From Paracoccus contaminans (GTDB lineage: Bacteria > Pseudomonadota > Alphaproteobacteria > Rhodobacterales > Rhodobacteraceae), in assembly GCF_002105555.1 (NCBI RefSeq), contig NZ_CP020612.1, forward strand, positions 62,001-126,000: a DNA stretch of 64,000 nt, in the 5' to 3' direction. Shown in pieces: positions 1 through 9,999 of this stretch (positions within the stretch are counted from its first letter, which is position 1; every line of letters begins with the position of its first letter). A model generated the notes under the pieces. That model saw nothing but the letters and a program-made list of their open reading frames with translations. It had not been told where the DNA came from and made no database searches. The position numbers and the translations under genes were made by a program.

Positions 1-7
1 CGAAATC

Positions 8-619
8 TCAGTGGGCGCGCCAGGTGACAACGCGCCACAGATAGACCAGCACGACGGCGGCGACGACGATCTTGGACAGCGGATCAATCACATCAGCGAC
101 ACGCGCCCAGTTCGCGGCCAGCAGCATGCCGGCGGCGGCCAGCAGCCCGGTCCATAGCAGGCTGCCCAGGATGGTCCAGCCGAGGAACCGCAGCCATCCC
201 ATGCCGGCAACCCCGGCGGGCACCGAGATCAGCGTGCGCACCGCCGGGATCATCCGGCCTAGGAAGACGGCGATGCCGCCCCTGCGGTCGAACCAGCCCT
301 GCGCCGCGTCGATGTCAGACGGCGCGACCGTCAGCCAGCGCCCCCAGCGCCCCGCCCAGCGGCGCAGCCGTGCCGCGCCGATCCAGGCGCCCAGGATGAA
401 CCAGACCGATGTGCCCAGGACCGAGCCGGCCGTTCCGGCAAGCAGCGTCGGCACCAGGGCCATCTTTCCCTGCGCGATCAGATAGCCGGCCAGCGGCATG
501 ATGACCTCGGACGGAATGGGCGGGAACAGGTTTTCAAGCAGCATCAGGGCAAAGACGCCGGGATAGCCCCAGCCCCCGATCACCGAGACGACCCATTCGA
601 ACATCCACCGCTCCTGCAT
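8..619 (-). CDS. DedA family (SNARE-associated/VTT domain) membrane protein
   Basis: This 203-residue integral membrane protein belongs to the DedA/VTT family, whose members act in the inner membrane in lipid carrier flipping and membrane homeostasis. The family signatures are visible: ENLFPPIPSEVIMPLAGY near residues 29-46 and a later FLGRMIPAVRTLISVPAG stretch matching the conserved Arg/Pro/Gly motif. Four or more hydrophobic segments are visible and the length is typical. The gene is divergent from the YpfJ-like protease. A second Met five codons in is an alternative start. The exact lipid substrate cannot be told from sequence. Confidence 0.9.
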   Translation of the reverse strand: MQERWMFEWVVSVIGGWGYPGVFALMLLENLFPPIPSEVIMPLAGYLIAQGKMALVPTLLAGTAGSVLGTSVWFILGAWIGAARLRRWAGRWGRWLTVAPSDIDAAQGWFDRRGGIAVFLGRMIPAVRTLISVPAGVAGMGWLRFLGWTILGSLLWTGLLAAAGMLLAANWARVADVIDPLSKIVVAAVVLVYLWRVVTWRAH

Positions 620-759
620 CGCAGCGCCGTGGCGCCCTTGGGGGTGGCGGCAAGAAAGCCCGGCTTGCGGGAACCGTCAACCCTGCATAACCATTCACCG
701 ACTGGCCCGAACCTGCGCACCGCGCGGATCGCGCCTGTCCGGCTCAGGGAGGATGCGGA

Positions 760-1608
760 ATGGAATGGCGTGGCCGACGCGGCAGCAGCAACATCGAGGA
801 TCGCCGCGGCATGGGCACCGCGGGAGTCGGCGGCATCGGGCTTGTCGGAACGCTGGTGGTGCTGGCGGTAGGGTATTTCTTCGGCGTCGACATCACGCCG
901 ACGATGGGCGGCCTGTCCCAGCAGCCCGGCGCCGCCCCGCGCGGCGAGCTGTCACAGGCCGACCGCGATGCGAGCGATTTCGTCTCCGTCGTGCTGGCCG
1001 ACACCGAGGAGGTGTGGGCGGATGTCCTGTCCCGGCAGGCCAACATGCAATATACCAACCCGACGCTGGTGCTGTTTTCGGGCGCGGTGCAGTCGGCCTG
1101 CGGCGGCGCCTCGGCCGCGATGGGGCCGTTCTATTGCCCCAACGACCGCAAGGTCTATCTCGACACAGACTTCTTCCGCGTGATGCAATCCAAGATGGGC
1201 GCGGGCGGCGATTTTGCCTATGCCTATGTCGTGGCGCATGAAATCGGCCACCATGTCCAGAACCAGCTCGGCGTGCTGTCTGAGGTTAACCGCGTCCGCG
1301 CCCGCGCCAGCGAGGCCGATTCCAACCATCTTTCGGTGCTGACCGAATTGCAGGCGGACTGCTTTGCGGGCATCTGGGCGCGCCAGGCAAGCGAGCGTTA
1401 CGGCACGATCGAGCAAGGCGACATCGAGGAGGCGCTGAACGCCGCCCGCGCCGTGGGCGATGACGTGCTGATGCAAAAGGCCGGGCGTGCCCCCATGCCC
1501 GATTCGTTCACCCATGGCTCGGCACGCGACCGCATGACCTGGCTGCAGCGCGGGATGCGCTCGGGCCAGCTGGCGCAGTGCGATACCTTCTCGAACGCCG
1601 GGCTCTGA
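760..1608 (+). CDS. YpfJ/KPN_02809-family neutral zinc metallopeptidase
   Basis: The 282-residue protein belongs to the putative neutral zinc metallopeptidase family (YpfJ). It starts with the family signature MEWRGRRGSSNIEDRRG. One transmembrane helix follows at about residues 27-48 and a catalytic-looking domain after it. The zinc motif HEIGHHVQ lies near residue 163 and a downstream ELQADCFAGIWA segment supplies the likely third ligand. The length matches the family. It probably acts as a membrane-anchored periplasmic protease; the physiological substrate is unknown. It stands alone, with a terminator-like hairpin just after its stop codon. Confidence 0.9.
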   Translation: MEWRGRRGSSNIEDRRGMGTAGVGGIGLVGTLVVLAVGYFFGVDITPTMGGLSQQPGAAPRGELSQADRDASDFVSVVLADTEEVWADVLSRQANMQYTNPTLVLFSGAVQSACGGASAAMGPFYCPNDRKVYLDTDFFRVMQSKMGAGGDFAYAYVVAHEIGHHVQNQLGVLSEVNRVRARASEADSNHLSVLTELQADCFAGIWARQASERYGTIEQGDIEEALNAARAVGDDVLMQKAGRAPMPDSFTHGSARDRMTWLQRGMRSGQLAQCDTFSNAGL

Positions 1609-1633
1609 CCGCCGGCCCCTTCGACTGAACAGC

Positions 1634-1668
1634 AGCCGCGCCGGCTATCGGCGCGGCTCTCTTGCTTT
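1634..1668 (+). terminator. Rho-independent terminator after the YpfJ-like gene
   Basis: A perfect 10-bp stem (AGCCGCGCCG / CGGCGCGGCT) with loop GCTAT is followed by CTCTTGCTTT. The T-tract is imperfect. Confidence 0.65.
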
Positions 1669-1753
1669 GCCCTCCGGGTGCCGGGTCGGGTATTGCGGCA
1701 CCGGGGCGGCCCTGCCCCCGCTAAACGGGCAATGCCTTTGCCCGCCTGCTGCG

Positions 1754-1782
1754 TTGAACCCAGAGGCTGTGGGTGCTAGAGT
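1754..1782 (+). promoter_or_regulatory. Putative sigma-70 promoter of gyrA
   Basis: The -35 TTGAAC (1754-1759) and the -10 TAGAGT (1777-1782) are separated by exactly 17 bp. They end 29 bases before the GTG start of gyrA. The assignment is by consensus only. Confidence 0.5.
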
Positions 1783-1811
1783 TGGCCTCAACGATATGTT
1801 GAAGGCGAGCC

Positions 1812-4564
1812 GTGGCCGATACTCCCCCCGATCCTTCCGAAGACGACCTGCCGGCGCAGGATGCTGCTGCCGGTTCTGCCGTCATGGCGCATGACGGGCC
1901 GACCGTCGACATCGCATCCGAGATGCGGACCGCCTATCTTGATTATGCGATGTCGGTCATCGTCAGCCGCGCGATCCCCGATCTGCGCGACGGGCTCAAG
2001 CCCGTGCACCGGCGCATCCTGTTCGCGATGGACGAGACGGGCAATACCTTCGACAAGTCCTATCGCAAATCGGCCCGCCCGGTCGGCGACGTGATGGGCA
2101 AGTATCACCCGCATGGCGATGCGGCGATCTATGACGCGCTCGTGCGGATGGCGCAGGATTTTTCCATGTCGCTGCCGCTGCTGGACGGGCAGGGCAATTT
2201 CGGGTCGATGGACGGCGATGCGCCGGCCGCGATGCGCTATACCGAGGTCCGGATGGCCAAGGCGGCCAACTGGCTGCTGATGGACATCGACAAGGACACG
2301 GTCGAGTTCCAGGACAATTATGACGGCAAGGACCGCGAGCCAACCGTCCTGCCGGCGCGCTTTCCCAACATGCTGGTAAACGGCGCGGGCGGCATCGCCG
2401 TCGGCATGGCGACCAACATCCCGCCTCACAACCTCGGCGAGATCGTGGATGCCACGCTGGCCCTGATCGAAAACCCCGACATCCCGACCGAACGGCTGCT
2501 GGACATCGTGCCCGGCCCGGATTTCCCCACGGGCGGGACGATCCTTGGCCGGTCGGGCGTACGCAAGGCCTATCTGGAAGGGCGCGGCTCGATCGTGGTG
2601 CGCGCGCGCACGCGGGTCGAGACGATCCGCGCCGGGCGCGAGGCCATCGTGCTGGACGACGTGCCCTATCAGGTCAACAAGGCAAGCCTGATCGAACGGA
2701 TCGCCGAACTGGCCAAGGACAAGAAGATCGAGGGCATCGCCCATGTCCAGGACGAATCCGACCGCCACGGCGTCCGCGTCGTCATCGAGCTGAAGCGCGA
2801 TGCCACGGCCGAGGTGGTGCTGAACCAGCTTTACCGTTTTACCCCGATGCAGACCTCGTTCGGGGCCAACATGCTGGCGCTGAACGGCGGGCGGCCCGAA
2901 CAGCTGACTTTGCGCGATTTCCTGACCCACTTCATCGCCTTCCGCGAGGAAGTGGTGGCCCGCCGCACGGCGTTCGAGCTGCGCAAGGCACGAGAGCGCA
3001 GCCATGTCCTGTGCGGCCTTGCCGTCGCCGTGTCGAACGTGGACGAGGTGGTGGCCACGATCCGCGCCAGCCAGGACGCCGCCCAGGCGCGCGAGCGGCT
3101 GATGGAACGGCGCTGGCCGGCGCATGAGATCGTGGAATATCTGCGCCTGATCGACGACCCGCTGCATCCCGTCAACGACGACGGCACCTATAATCTGTCG
3201 GAAACGCAGGCACGCGCGATCCTTGACCTGCGCCTGCAGCGCCTGACCCAGCTTGGCGTTCAGGAGGTCACGGACGAGCTGAAGACGCTGGCCGATTCGA
3301 TCCGCGACTATCTGGCGATCCTGGCCAGCCGTGACAGGATCATGGCCATCATCGCCGCCGAACTGGCCGAGGCCAGGGAACTGTTCGCCGTTCCCCGCCG
3401 GACCGAGATCACCGAATGGGCGGGCGATCTGGATGACGAGGACCTGATCGAGCGCGAGGACATGGTCGTGACGATCACCTCGGGCGGCTATATCAAGCGC
3501 ACCCCCTTGGCCGAATTCCGCAGCCAGCGGCGCGGCGGCAAGGGCCTGTCCTCGATGGCGACCAAGGAAGACGACGTGGTGACGACGCTGTTCGTCGCCA
3601 ACACCCATACCGAGCTGCTGTTCTTCACCACGGACGGGATGGTCTATCGGCTCAAGACTTGGCGGCTGCCGCTGGGCGGGCGCACGGCCCGCGGCAAGGC
3701 GCTGGTCAACATCCTGCCCATCGACGGCGGCACCTCGATCGCCGCGCTGATGCCGGTGGATGTGCCCGAGGCCGATTGGGACGACCTGCAGGTCGTCTTT
3801 GCCACCTCGGACGGGGATGTGCGCCGCAATGCGCTGTCTGATTTCACCTCGATCAACCGCGCCGGCAAGATCGCGATGAAGCTGCCCGAGGGCGTCAGCC
3901 TGGTGGATGTGCGCATCGCCGACGACCAGGACGACGTGATGCTGGTCACGGCGCAGGGGCGCGCGATCCGCTTCCCCACGACGGATGTGCGCATCTTCAA
4001 GGGCCGCGATTCGACCGGGGTTCGGGGCATCCGGCTGGCACCGGGCGACCGGGTCGTGTCCATGTCGATCATCCGCCATTTCGAGGCATCGCCCGAGGAA
4101 CGCGCGGCCTATATCAAGATGCGCCGGGCGGTCGAGGGCGCGCTGGATGACGGGGCCGAGGCCGATGACGAGGAAAACGTCGCCGAAGCCGCCCTTTCGG
4201 CCGAACGTTATGCCGGGATGAGCGCGCATGAGGACCTGATCCTGACCGTCACGGTCCGCGGATCGGGCAAGCTGTCATCCTCGCATGATTATCCGGTGCG
4301 CGGGCGCGGCGGCCAGGGCGTGATGGCGATGGACAAGGCCATGCGCGGCGGGCCGCTGGTCGCCAGCTTCCCGGTGGCGCGGGACGACCAGGTGATGCTG
4401 GCGACCTCGACCGGGCAGTCGATCCGGGTGCCGGTGGACGGGATCAGCTTCCGCTCACGGTCCGCGGGGGGGTGCGTGTTCTGAATGCGGCCGAGGGCGA
4501 GGAAGTCGTGACCGTTGCCCGCGTGGCCGACCAGGGAGATGAGCCTGGAGAGGCCGGCACCTGA
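1812..4564 (+). CDS. gyrA: DNA gyrase subunit A, 3' end frameshifted
   Basis: Gyrase A cuts and rejoins DNA and, with GyrB, introduces negative supercoils. The GTG start at 1812 gives [12 protein letters not shown]. The catalytic Tyr lies in AAMRYTEVR (about residue 143) and the GyrA box QRRGGKG near residue 573, which separates it from ParC. The quinolone region reads [10 protein letters not shown], so the residue equivalent to E. coli Ser83 is Ala and that of Asp87 is Asp. The open frame runs into TGA at 4482-4484 after a run of seven G (4466-4472). With one extra G the protein continues [18 protein letters not shown] and ends at 4564. A single-base deletion, in the sequence or in the assembly, is therefore inferred. 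It would remove only the acidic C-terminal tail. Confidence 0.95.
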
Positions 4565-4876
4565 CAGGCCCGGCAAGGCGCGCGAGGGCGTGGCCGTCCT
4601 TGCCCCAGCGGGCCGCTGCCCCATCCCCGGCACAGTGGGCGCGGGTATTCATGATGCTCACGCCCAGCCCTGTCGCTTGGTATGCCGCAGTGGCCCGGCC
4701 CTGGGCCTGCCGTCATGCGCCATGTCCCGCGGCCCTGCCCTTTTGAACCGATCGGCAATGCGCGGCGCGCCTCGGTTGATGGCGGCCGCCCATGGCTTTC
4801 TTCTGCACAGGACTATTCGGGGCCGAGCCGCGCCAGCGGCAAGGGGCAGCGCCCCTTTCCCGGGGCGTGGGCCTTT
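4565..4876. other. Gene-free interval between gyrA and the MscS-family gene
   Basis: This gap lies between two convergent genes. I see no convincing coding sequence. It contains the repeat-like element at 4797-4857, whose hairpin may serve as the shared terminator region. Confidence 0.5.
4797..4857 (-). repeat. Dispersed extragenic element, copy A (GTGCAGAAGAAA plus GC hairpin)
   Basis: The plus strand reads TTTCTTCTGCAC at 4797-4808, the same 12 bases as at 17725-17736. A GC hairpin AAGGGGC-AGC-GCCCCTT follows at 4841-4857. Elements of this layout are, to my knowledge, common between genes in Rhodobacteraceae. The middle parts of the two copies differ. Confidence 0.45.
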
Positions 4877-7441
4877 TCAGTCGCGCTCGGCCCCGTCCTC
4901 CCCGCCTTCGGCGATTTCCAGCCCCGAGGCGGCGGCGCGGGTGATGCGGGGATCCTGCTCGTCCTCGCGGCCGGGAACCGAAGCCCTGTCCGCCTGACGC
5001 GCGCCCTGCGGGGGCACGGCATCGGACATGGCCGTGGCGGCCTGCCCAGGCTGGGCAGAGGCCGGGCCTGGCTCGGCCATCAGCGCGTCGGGGTTGACGA
5101 TCCGCACCTCGCGATGGGCAAAGGGAATGTCGATGCCGGCTTCGGCAAAGCGCTGGATGATTTCGTGCCGGATCTCGGACGAGACGCTCACGCCCTGGTT
5201 GATGTCCGACAGGATCGCCCTGATCTCGAAATCCAGGCTGTCGGCGCCGAAGCCCGTGAACAGGATGGTGGGCGGCGGGTTGATGAGCACGGTCGGCTGA
5301 TCCTCGGCAATCCGGCGCAAGATATCGGCCACCTGGCGCGTATCGCTGCCATAGGCCACGCCCACCGTGACGATGATCCGGCCCTGCTGGTTGCCGCGCG
5401 TCCAGTTCGTCACCTCCTTCGAGATCAGGTCCGAATTGGGGACGATCACGTCGGTGCGGTCGAAGGTCTGGATCTGGGTCGAGCGGACCGAGATGCGCCG
5501 GACATAGCCCTGGGCATTGCCGACCTTGATCCAGTCCCCCACCGCCACGGGCCGTTCGACCAGCAGGATGATGCCCGAGACGAAGTTCGACACGATGTTC
5601 TGCAGGCCGAAACCGATGCCGACCGAAAGCGCCCCGGCCACGATGGCAAGGCTGGACAGGTTGATCCCGGCAGAGGTGATCGCCACCAGCGCCGAAACGA
5701 AGATGCCCAGATATCCAAGCCCGGACACGGCCGCATTCTTGGTGCCTGCGTCCAGTCGCGTGCGCGGCAGGATCGAGGTGCGCACCGTGCCCTGCACCGC
5801 CCGCGTCACCGCATAGCCGATGCTGAACACCACGACAAAGGTGATGATCGCGCCGGGTGACAGCCGCACGCCGCCCAGCGACACCCCCTGCCGCAGTCGC
5901 GTCCATGCCTCGCCCAGATCCGAGGCGCTTGCCCCCCAGAGCAGCGCCAGCAGCGGCATCGCCCCGATCACCAGCAGAAAGCCGATCAGCACCGGCGCCA
6001 GGGCGTCGCGTGAGACACCGCGGTCACGCTTGATGATGGCCCACAGGTCGGTGACGAATTCCTGCAGCAGGATGACAAGCATCGCCAGCCCGATCGTCAT
6101 CGCCGCCGGCCACAGCAGCGAATTGGCCAGCACGACATAACCCGCCAGCGCCAGCACCGGCGACACCAGGGCGATCAGCCGCCCCGCCCAGCCCAGCGCC
6201 GCCATCACCCGCGTGCGATAGGCTGTTCCTTCGTCCCCCGCGGTCGCAGGGCGGTTGCGCAAGAGCAGGGCCAGCCTGAACAGAAGGAACGCGCCCACCA
6301 GGATGACGGGCAGATGCCAGACACCGGCGGCGGCATCGCTGACATCAAGGGGGATGCGGCTGCCGACGGGTTCCTTGCCGCGGATGCCTGACAGCGGCAG
6401 CAGTGCCCGCCCGACCGCATGATGCAGCGCAAGCGCCCCGGCCAGGGCGGTGCCGTAAAGCCGGCCCTCCTGCCGGACGGGCAGCGCATAGCATATGGGC
6501 GGATCGCCCGTGGCGGGAAAAAACCGCCCGATCAGCCAGCGCCCGCCGAACAGGATCAGCGCCGCGACCGGCATGACCATCAGGATCGGCCTTGCCCAGG
6601 GCCCGGCAAGCCCGGTCGTGTCAAGCGCGCGCACAAACAGATAGGCGCCCGTCGTGGGCACCACGATCTGGCCCAGCGAAACCGCAAAGGCCACCGCATC
6701 GCGCGAATAGTCGCTGGCACGCGAGCCAAGGCGCGAGGGCAGCGAATCGATCCAGCGCCGGCCCAGCACCAGCAGCCCCAGCGCCAGTGCCAGATAAAGG
6801 CCCACCAAGGGCAGCCGCTCGATCAGGGCATCACGGGCCTGGCCGTAGGTGCGGTCGCGCACGTCCTGGGCAATCCCGCGCAGGATCTTCACCCCGTCCG
6901 CCGCTGCCGCCATCCAGCTGGACGGCAGCAGCGGCGAGGGGGTCTGGCGCAGCAGGTCGTCGGTGCGGCGGGCGCGGATCGTCTCGTCGATGGCGCGGAT
7001 CAGGCTGTCGGCGCGGCGATAGGCCTCGTCCGCGCGCTGGCCCGGCGCCTGCAACTGGGCAAGCTCGGCATTCAGCTGCTTGCGGCGCGCGGCGATGTCG
7101 GGCGCTTCGGTCTGGCCTTCGGCGGGCGCAGGGCCCAGCCCGGCGATCTGATCCCTGAGCGCCGCGATGCGCGGCCCGTTCAGCGACTGCGCCTGGGAAA
7201 AGCGGTCGCGCCAGCCTGCGATCTCGGCCCGCGCCCGGTCCAGCGCATCGGCCGGGGTCGCGTCCGACTGCAACTGTTCGTCGGCATGGCGGGCAACCTG
7301 ATCCCAGTTGGCATAGTCCGGCTCGTCCTGGGCCATAGCCGGCAGCGCCAGCGCCAGCGCCAGCCACAGCGCGGCGGCCAATGCCTGCATGCCGGCGGCA
7401 AGCCGCCGCACGGCTGCGCTCTGTCGACCTGTTCGCATCAT
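4877..7441 (-). CDS. DUF3772-domain mechanosensitive ion channel (MscS/MscK type)
   Basis: This 854-residue inner-membrane channel opens under membrane tension to release osmolytes. It begins with a signal peptide (cleavage probably after ALPAMAQ, near residue 38). A coiled-coil-prone periplasmic region containing the DUF3772 domain follows, then many transmembrane helices. The MscS core covers roughly residues 560-790 and shows the pore-region sequence LQNIVSNFVSGIILLVERP followed by VGDWIKVG. The N-terminal half makes it of the large MscK-like class. It starts four bases after the cysteine synthase stop codon, so the two are probably cotranscribed, although no functional link is known. Confidence 0.9.
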   Translation of the reverse strand: MMRTGRQSAAVRRLAAGMQALAAALWLALALALPAMAQDEPDYANWDQVARHADEQLQSDATPADALDRARAEIAGWRDRFSQAQSLNGPRIAALRDQIAGLGPAPAEGQTEAPDIAARRKQLNAELAQLQAPGQRADEAYRRADSLIRAIDETIRARRTDDLLRQTPSPLLPSSWMAAAADGVKILRGIAQDVRDRTYGQARDALIERLPLVGLYLALALGLLVLGRRWIDSLPSRLGSRASDYSRDAVAFAVSLGQIVVPTTGAYLFVRALDTTGLAGPWARPILMVMPVAALILFGGRWLIGRFFPATGDPPICYALPVRQEGRLYGTALAGALALHHAVGRALLPLSGIRGKEPVGSRIPLDVSDAAAGVWHLPVILVGAFLLFRLALLLRNRPATAGDEGTAYRTRVMAALGWAGRLIALVSPVLALAGYVVLANSLLWPAAMTIGLAMLVILLQEFVTDLWAIIKRDRGVSRDALAPVLIGFLLVIGAMPLLALLWGASASDLGEAWTRLRQGVSLGGVRLSPGAIITFVVVFSIGYAVTRAVQGTVRTSILPRTRLDAGTKNAAVSGLGYLGIFVSALVAITSAGINLSSLAIVAGALSVGIGFGLQNIVSNFVSGIILLVERPVAVGDWIKVGNAQGYVRRISVRSTQIQTFDRTDVIVPNSDLISKEVTNWTRGNQQGRIIVTVGVAYGSDTRQVADILRRIAEDQPTVLINPPPTILFTGFGADSLDFEIRAILSDINQGVSVSSEIRHEIIQRFAEAGIDIPFAHREVRIVNPDALMAEPGPASAQPGQAATAMSDAVPPQGARQADRASVPGREDEQDPRITRAAASGLEIAEGGEDGAERD

Positions 7442-7445
7442 GGGA

Positions 7446-8477
7446 TCAGTTTTCGGTCACGTCGGGCAGCGTCGATGCGCCGCGTTCCAGCCAGTGCGGC
7501 ACCGGCAAACCCTTGTCGCGCAGGAATGCGGGATTCCACAGCTTGGTCAGATAGCGGGTGCCTGAATCGCACAGCACCGTGACGATCGTCTTGCCCGGCC
7601 CCATGTCGCGGGCCATGCGCATCGCGCCGGCGACGTTGATGCCAGACGAGCCGCCAAGGCACAGCCCCTCATGTTCGAGCAGCCCGAACAGGACCGGCAG
7701 CGCCTCCTCATCAGGAACCTGGCAGGCGAAATCGGGGGTGAATCCCTTCAGGTTTGCCGTCACCCGCCCCTGCCCGATCCCCTCGGTGATCGAATTTCCG
7801 CGCGAGGCCAGCTCGCCCCCCGAGTACCACGAAAACATCGCCGACCCTTCGGGATCGGCGACGCCGATCCGCACGCCCCTGGGCTGCAGCGCCATCCCGA
7901 CCCCGGCAAGCGTCCCGCCCGATCCGACCGCGCAGATGAACCCGTCCACCCGGCCCCCGGTCTGTTCCCAGATCTCGGGCCCGGTGGTTTCGAAATGCGC
8001 CTTGCGGTTGGCCAGGTTGTCGAACTGGTTGGCCCAGATGGCCCCGCCGGGCAGCGATCGGGCCAGCGCCTCGGCCAGCCGGCCGGAATAGCGGACATAG
8101 TTGTTGGGATCCTTGTAGGGCACGGCCGGCACCTCGACCAGTTCGGCCCCGGCAAGGCGCAGCATGTCCTTCTTTTCCTGGCTCTGGGTTTCGGGGATCA
8201 CGATGACCGAGTGAAAGCCCATCGAGGCGCCGACCAGCGCAAGGCCGATGCCAGTGTTTCCGGCCGTCCCCTCGACGATGGTGCCGCCCGGGCGCAGCTC
8301 GCCCCGCGCGACGGCCTCGCGGATGATGTAAAGCGCGGCGCGGTCCTTGACAGACTGGCCGGGGTTCATGAACTCGGCCTTTCCCCAGATCTCGCACCCC
8401 GTTTCCTCAGAGGCGCGGTTGAGGCGGATCAGCGGCGTATGTCCGATGGCCGCGGCGAGATCAGGATAGTTTCGCAT
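7446..8477 (-). CDS. cysK: Cysteine synthase A (O-acetylserine sulfhydrylase family)
   Basis: This PLP enzyme makes L-cysteine from O-acetylserine and sulfide. It is 343 residues of fold-type II. The PLP lysine lies in NPGQSVKDR (about residue 44), the substrate loop is EGTAGNTG, and the phosphate-binding glycine loop is VGSGGTLAG. The length and the C-terminal LTKLWNPAFL are typical of alphaproteobacterial cysteine synthase A, but cystathionine synthase-like paralogs share these motifs, so the substrate is a family inference. It is the first of two genes with the MscS-like channel. Confidence 0.87.
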   Translation of the reverse strand: MRNYPDLAAAIGHTPLIRLNRASEETGCEIWGKAEFMNPGQSVKDRAALYIIREAVARGELRPGGTIVEGTAGNTGIGLALVGASMGFHSVIVIPETQSQEKKDMLRLAGAELVEVPAVPYKDPNNYVRYSGRLAEALARSLPGGAIWANQFDNLANRKAHFETTGPEIWEQTGGRVDGFICAVGSGGTLAGVGMALQPRGVRIGVADPEGSAMFSWYSGGELASRGNSITEGIGQGRVTANLKGFTPDFACQVPDEEALPVLFGLLEHEGLCLGGSSGINVAGAMRMARDMGPGKTIVTVLCDSGTRYLTKLWNPAFLRDKGLPVPHWLERGASTLPDVTEN

Positions 8478-8607
8478 GGGTCAGCCCTCAAGGTTACCCT
8501 GCCGTTTAACCCCGGCAGGCAAGGCGCGGCAACCCGTCAGCCCCCAAGGCAGGCCGGCCCGCCTATCCCCAGGGTGCCGCTGCGCCTTGCCCCGTCGCCC
8601 GCGCCGG

Positions 8608-9669
8608 TCAGCCCTTGCCCGCCTGCAGGCGGGGCGCCATGCGGTCCAGCCAAAGCGCCAGGATCATCAAGGGTCCGCTGACGATGCGACCATCCAGCGT
8701 CATGCGCGTAAGCTCCTCTCGGGCCAGCAGGGTGCCGCGGATGTCCTCGCCCTCGCTGTCCAGTCCGGAAACCGTTGCGATCCCATCGGGCAGATCGGCG
8801 ATCCCGACAAAGGAATAGACATATTCGGCCATGATGCCGGGCGAGGGATAATGCGCCGGAACGGGGATCAACCGGCCCAGCGTGATCCCCGCCTCCTCCT
8901 CGGCCTCGCGCCGGGCGGTGGTTTCCGGGCTTTCGCCCGCGTCGATGCGGCCGGCAATGGGTTCGTGAACCCAAGGCTGCGCATCCCCGCGGGCGGCCGG
9001 TCCCGCGCGCAGCTGATCGACCAGCAGAACCCGGTCGCGGACGGGATCCCAGGGCAGAACGACCACTGCATCGCCCGAAACGAAGACGGCCCGTTCCACG
9101 GGCGCCGACCAGCCGCCGCGGTGCAGGCGATGGCGCAGGCGCAGTTCATGGACCGAGAAGTAGGCGGCATAGGGCTCCCGGCGCTCTTCGATCCGCAGGC
9201 GGTCGGGATCGGCAGGGCCGGGCGGCAAGGGCAGGCCGCGCTCGTCCTCGGCACGGCGCTGCGAGGCGACCCACCCGGCGATCAGGGGCAGGCGCTTGCG
9301 GATCAGGGCGACAGGCTGGGTGCTGGCGGCGATGGCCCGCGCGATGGCGGCGGCAAGCGCAGGGTCGGCGGCATCGTGCGGGGGCGATGGGGCGCCCGAG
9401 GGGTTCAGCCCCAGGACAGGCCCGTGGGGGCCAGGCACGGGCACCAGCTCCATGACCTCGGCATAGCGCCGCAGCGCCTGGTTGGGCAGCACCGGCACAA
9501 GAGGGCCGCAGCCGCCGGGCGCCCCGCCCTTAAGGGAGGGGCTGCAAGATTGCGCGCCCAGCCCCGTTCCGTCATCCGCTGCCGCGCCGGCCGCGTTCAG
9601 GCCAAGGGCCTTCATCACCGCCGGCTCTGCCAGCATGCCTGCCAGCAGGACAATCCCGTCGTCGCTCAA
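8608..9669 (-). CDS. TrgB-like NUDIX hydrolase
   Basis: The C-terminal half is a NUDIX domain with a full Nudix box (GRIDAGESPETTARREAEEE followed by AGI). It hydrolyses a nucleoside diphosphate linked to another group, such as ADP-ribose. The N-terminal half resembles the extra domain of Rhodobacter TrgB, described in tellurite resistance. An upstream ATG at 9765 exists. I chose TTG at 9669 (protein LSDDGIVLLAG) because an AAGGAGGG sequence lies 7 bases before it; this gives 353 residues. The tellurite role is an inference from family resemblance, and the gene has no tellurite neighbours. Confidence 0.8.
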   Translation of the reverse strand: MSDDGIVLLAGMLAEPAVMKALGLNAAGAAADDGTGLGAQSCSPSLKGGAPGGCGPLVPVLPNQALRRYAEVMELVPVPGPHGPVLGLNPSGAPSPPHDAADPALAAAIARAIAASTQPVALIRKRLPLIAGWVASQRRAEDERGLPLPPGPADPDRLRIEERREPYAAYFSVHELRLRHRLHRGGWSAPVERAVFVSGDAVVVLPWDPVRDRVLLVDQLRAGPAARGDAQPWVHEPIAGRIDAGESPETTARREAEEEAGITLGRLIPVPAHYPSPGIMAEYVYSFVGIADLPDGIATVSGLDSEGEDIRGTLLAREELTRMTLDGRIVSGPLMILALWLDRMAPRLQAGKG

Positions 9670-9676
9670 ACCCCTG

Positions 9677-9684
9677 CCCTCCTT
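9677..9684 (-). promoter_or_regulatory. Strong ribosome binding site fixing a TTG start
   Basis: AAGGAGGG on the minus strand lies 7 bases from the TTG at 9669-9667 and decides that start over the ATG at 9765. Confidence 0.6.
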
Positions 9685-9970
9685 GTGCGGACCGGCGCCG
9701 CGGGCGACGCCGCCCCTGTCATAGGCCAGACATGCGCCGACGAGAAGGCGCCAGCGGACCGCCACGGCAGCCGCGCAGGCCGGGGCCGCTTACCCTAGTC
9801 CCATTCATGCACAGCAGGTCCAAGGCCCCGTTCCTCGCAACCCGCACCGCCTGCCAAAGAAGGCGCTTGCCCAAGGCCACAGGCAATGCCCTATGCAAAG
9901 GACCGGCTGGTTATCCCGTAGGAGGCTCCATACCCACCGAGGCAAAAGCGAAAATCTTGTCATGTCCCCC

Positions 9971-9999
9971 TTGCGCTTCGGCCCGGCGCTGTGTAACCC
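9971..9999 (+). promoter_or_regulatory. Putative promoter of tRNA-Ser(CGA)
   Basis: TTGCGC (9971-9976), a 17-bp spacer and TAACCC (9994-9999) lie 24 bases before the tRNA. The other tRNA-Ser gene has the near-identical arrangement TTGCGC-N17-TAAACC, which supports both. Confidence 0.45.

Noticed and set aside
1788..4229. An 813-codon open frame antisense to gyrA
   Set aside because: Long antisense frames arise from GC-rich codon use. Its His/Arg/Gln-rich translation has no domain, and gyrA on the other strand is certain.
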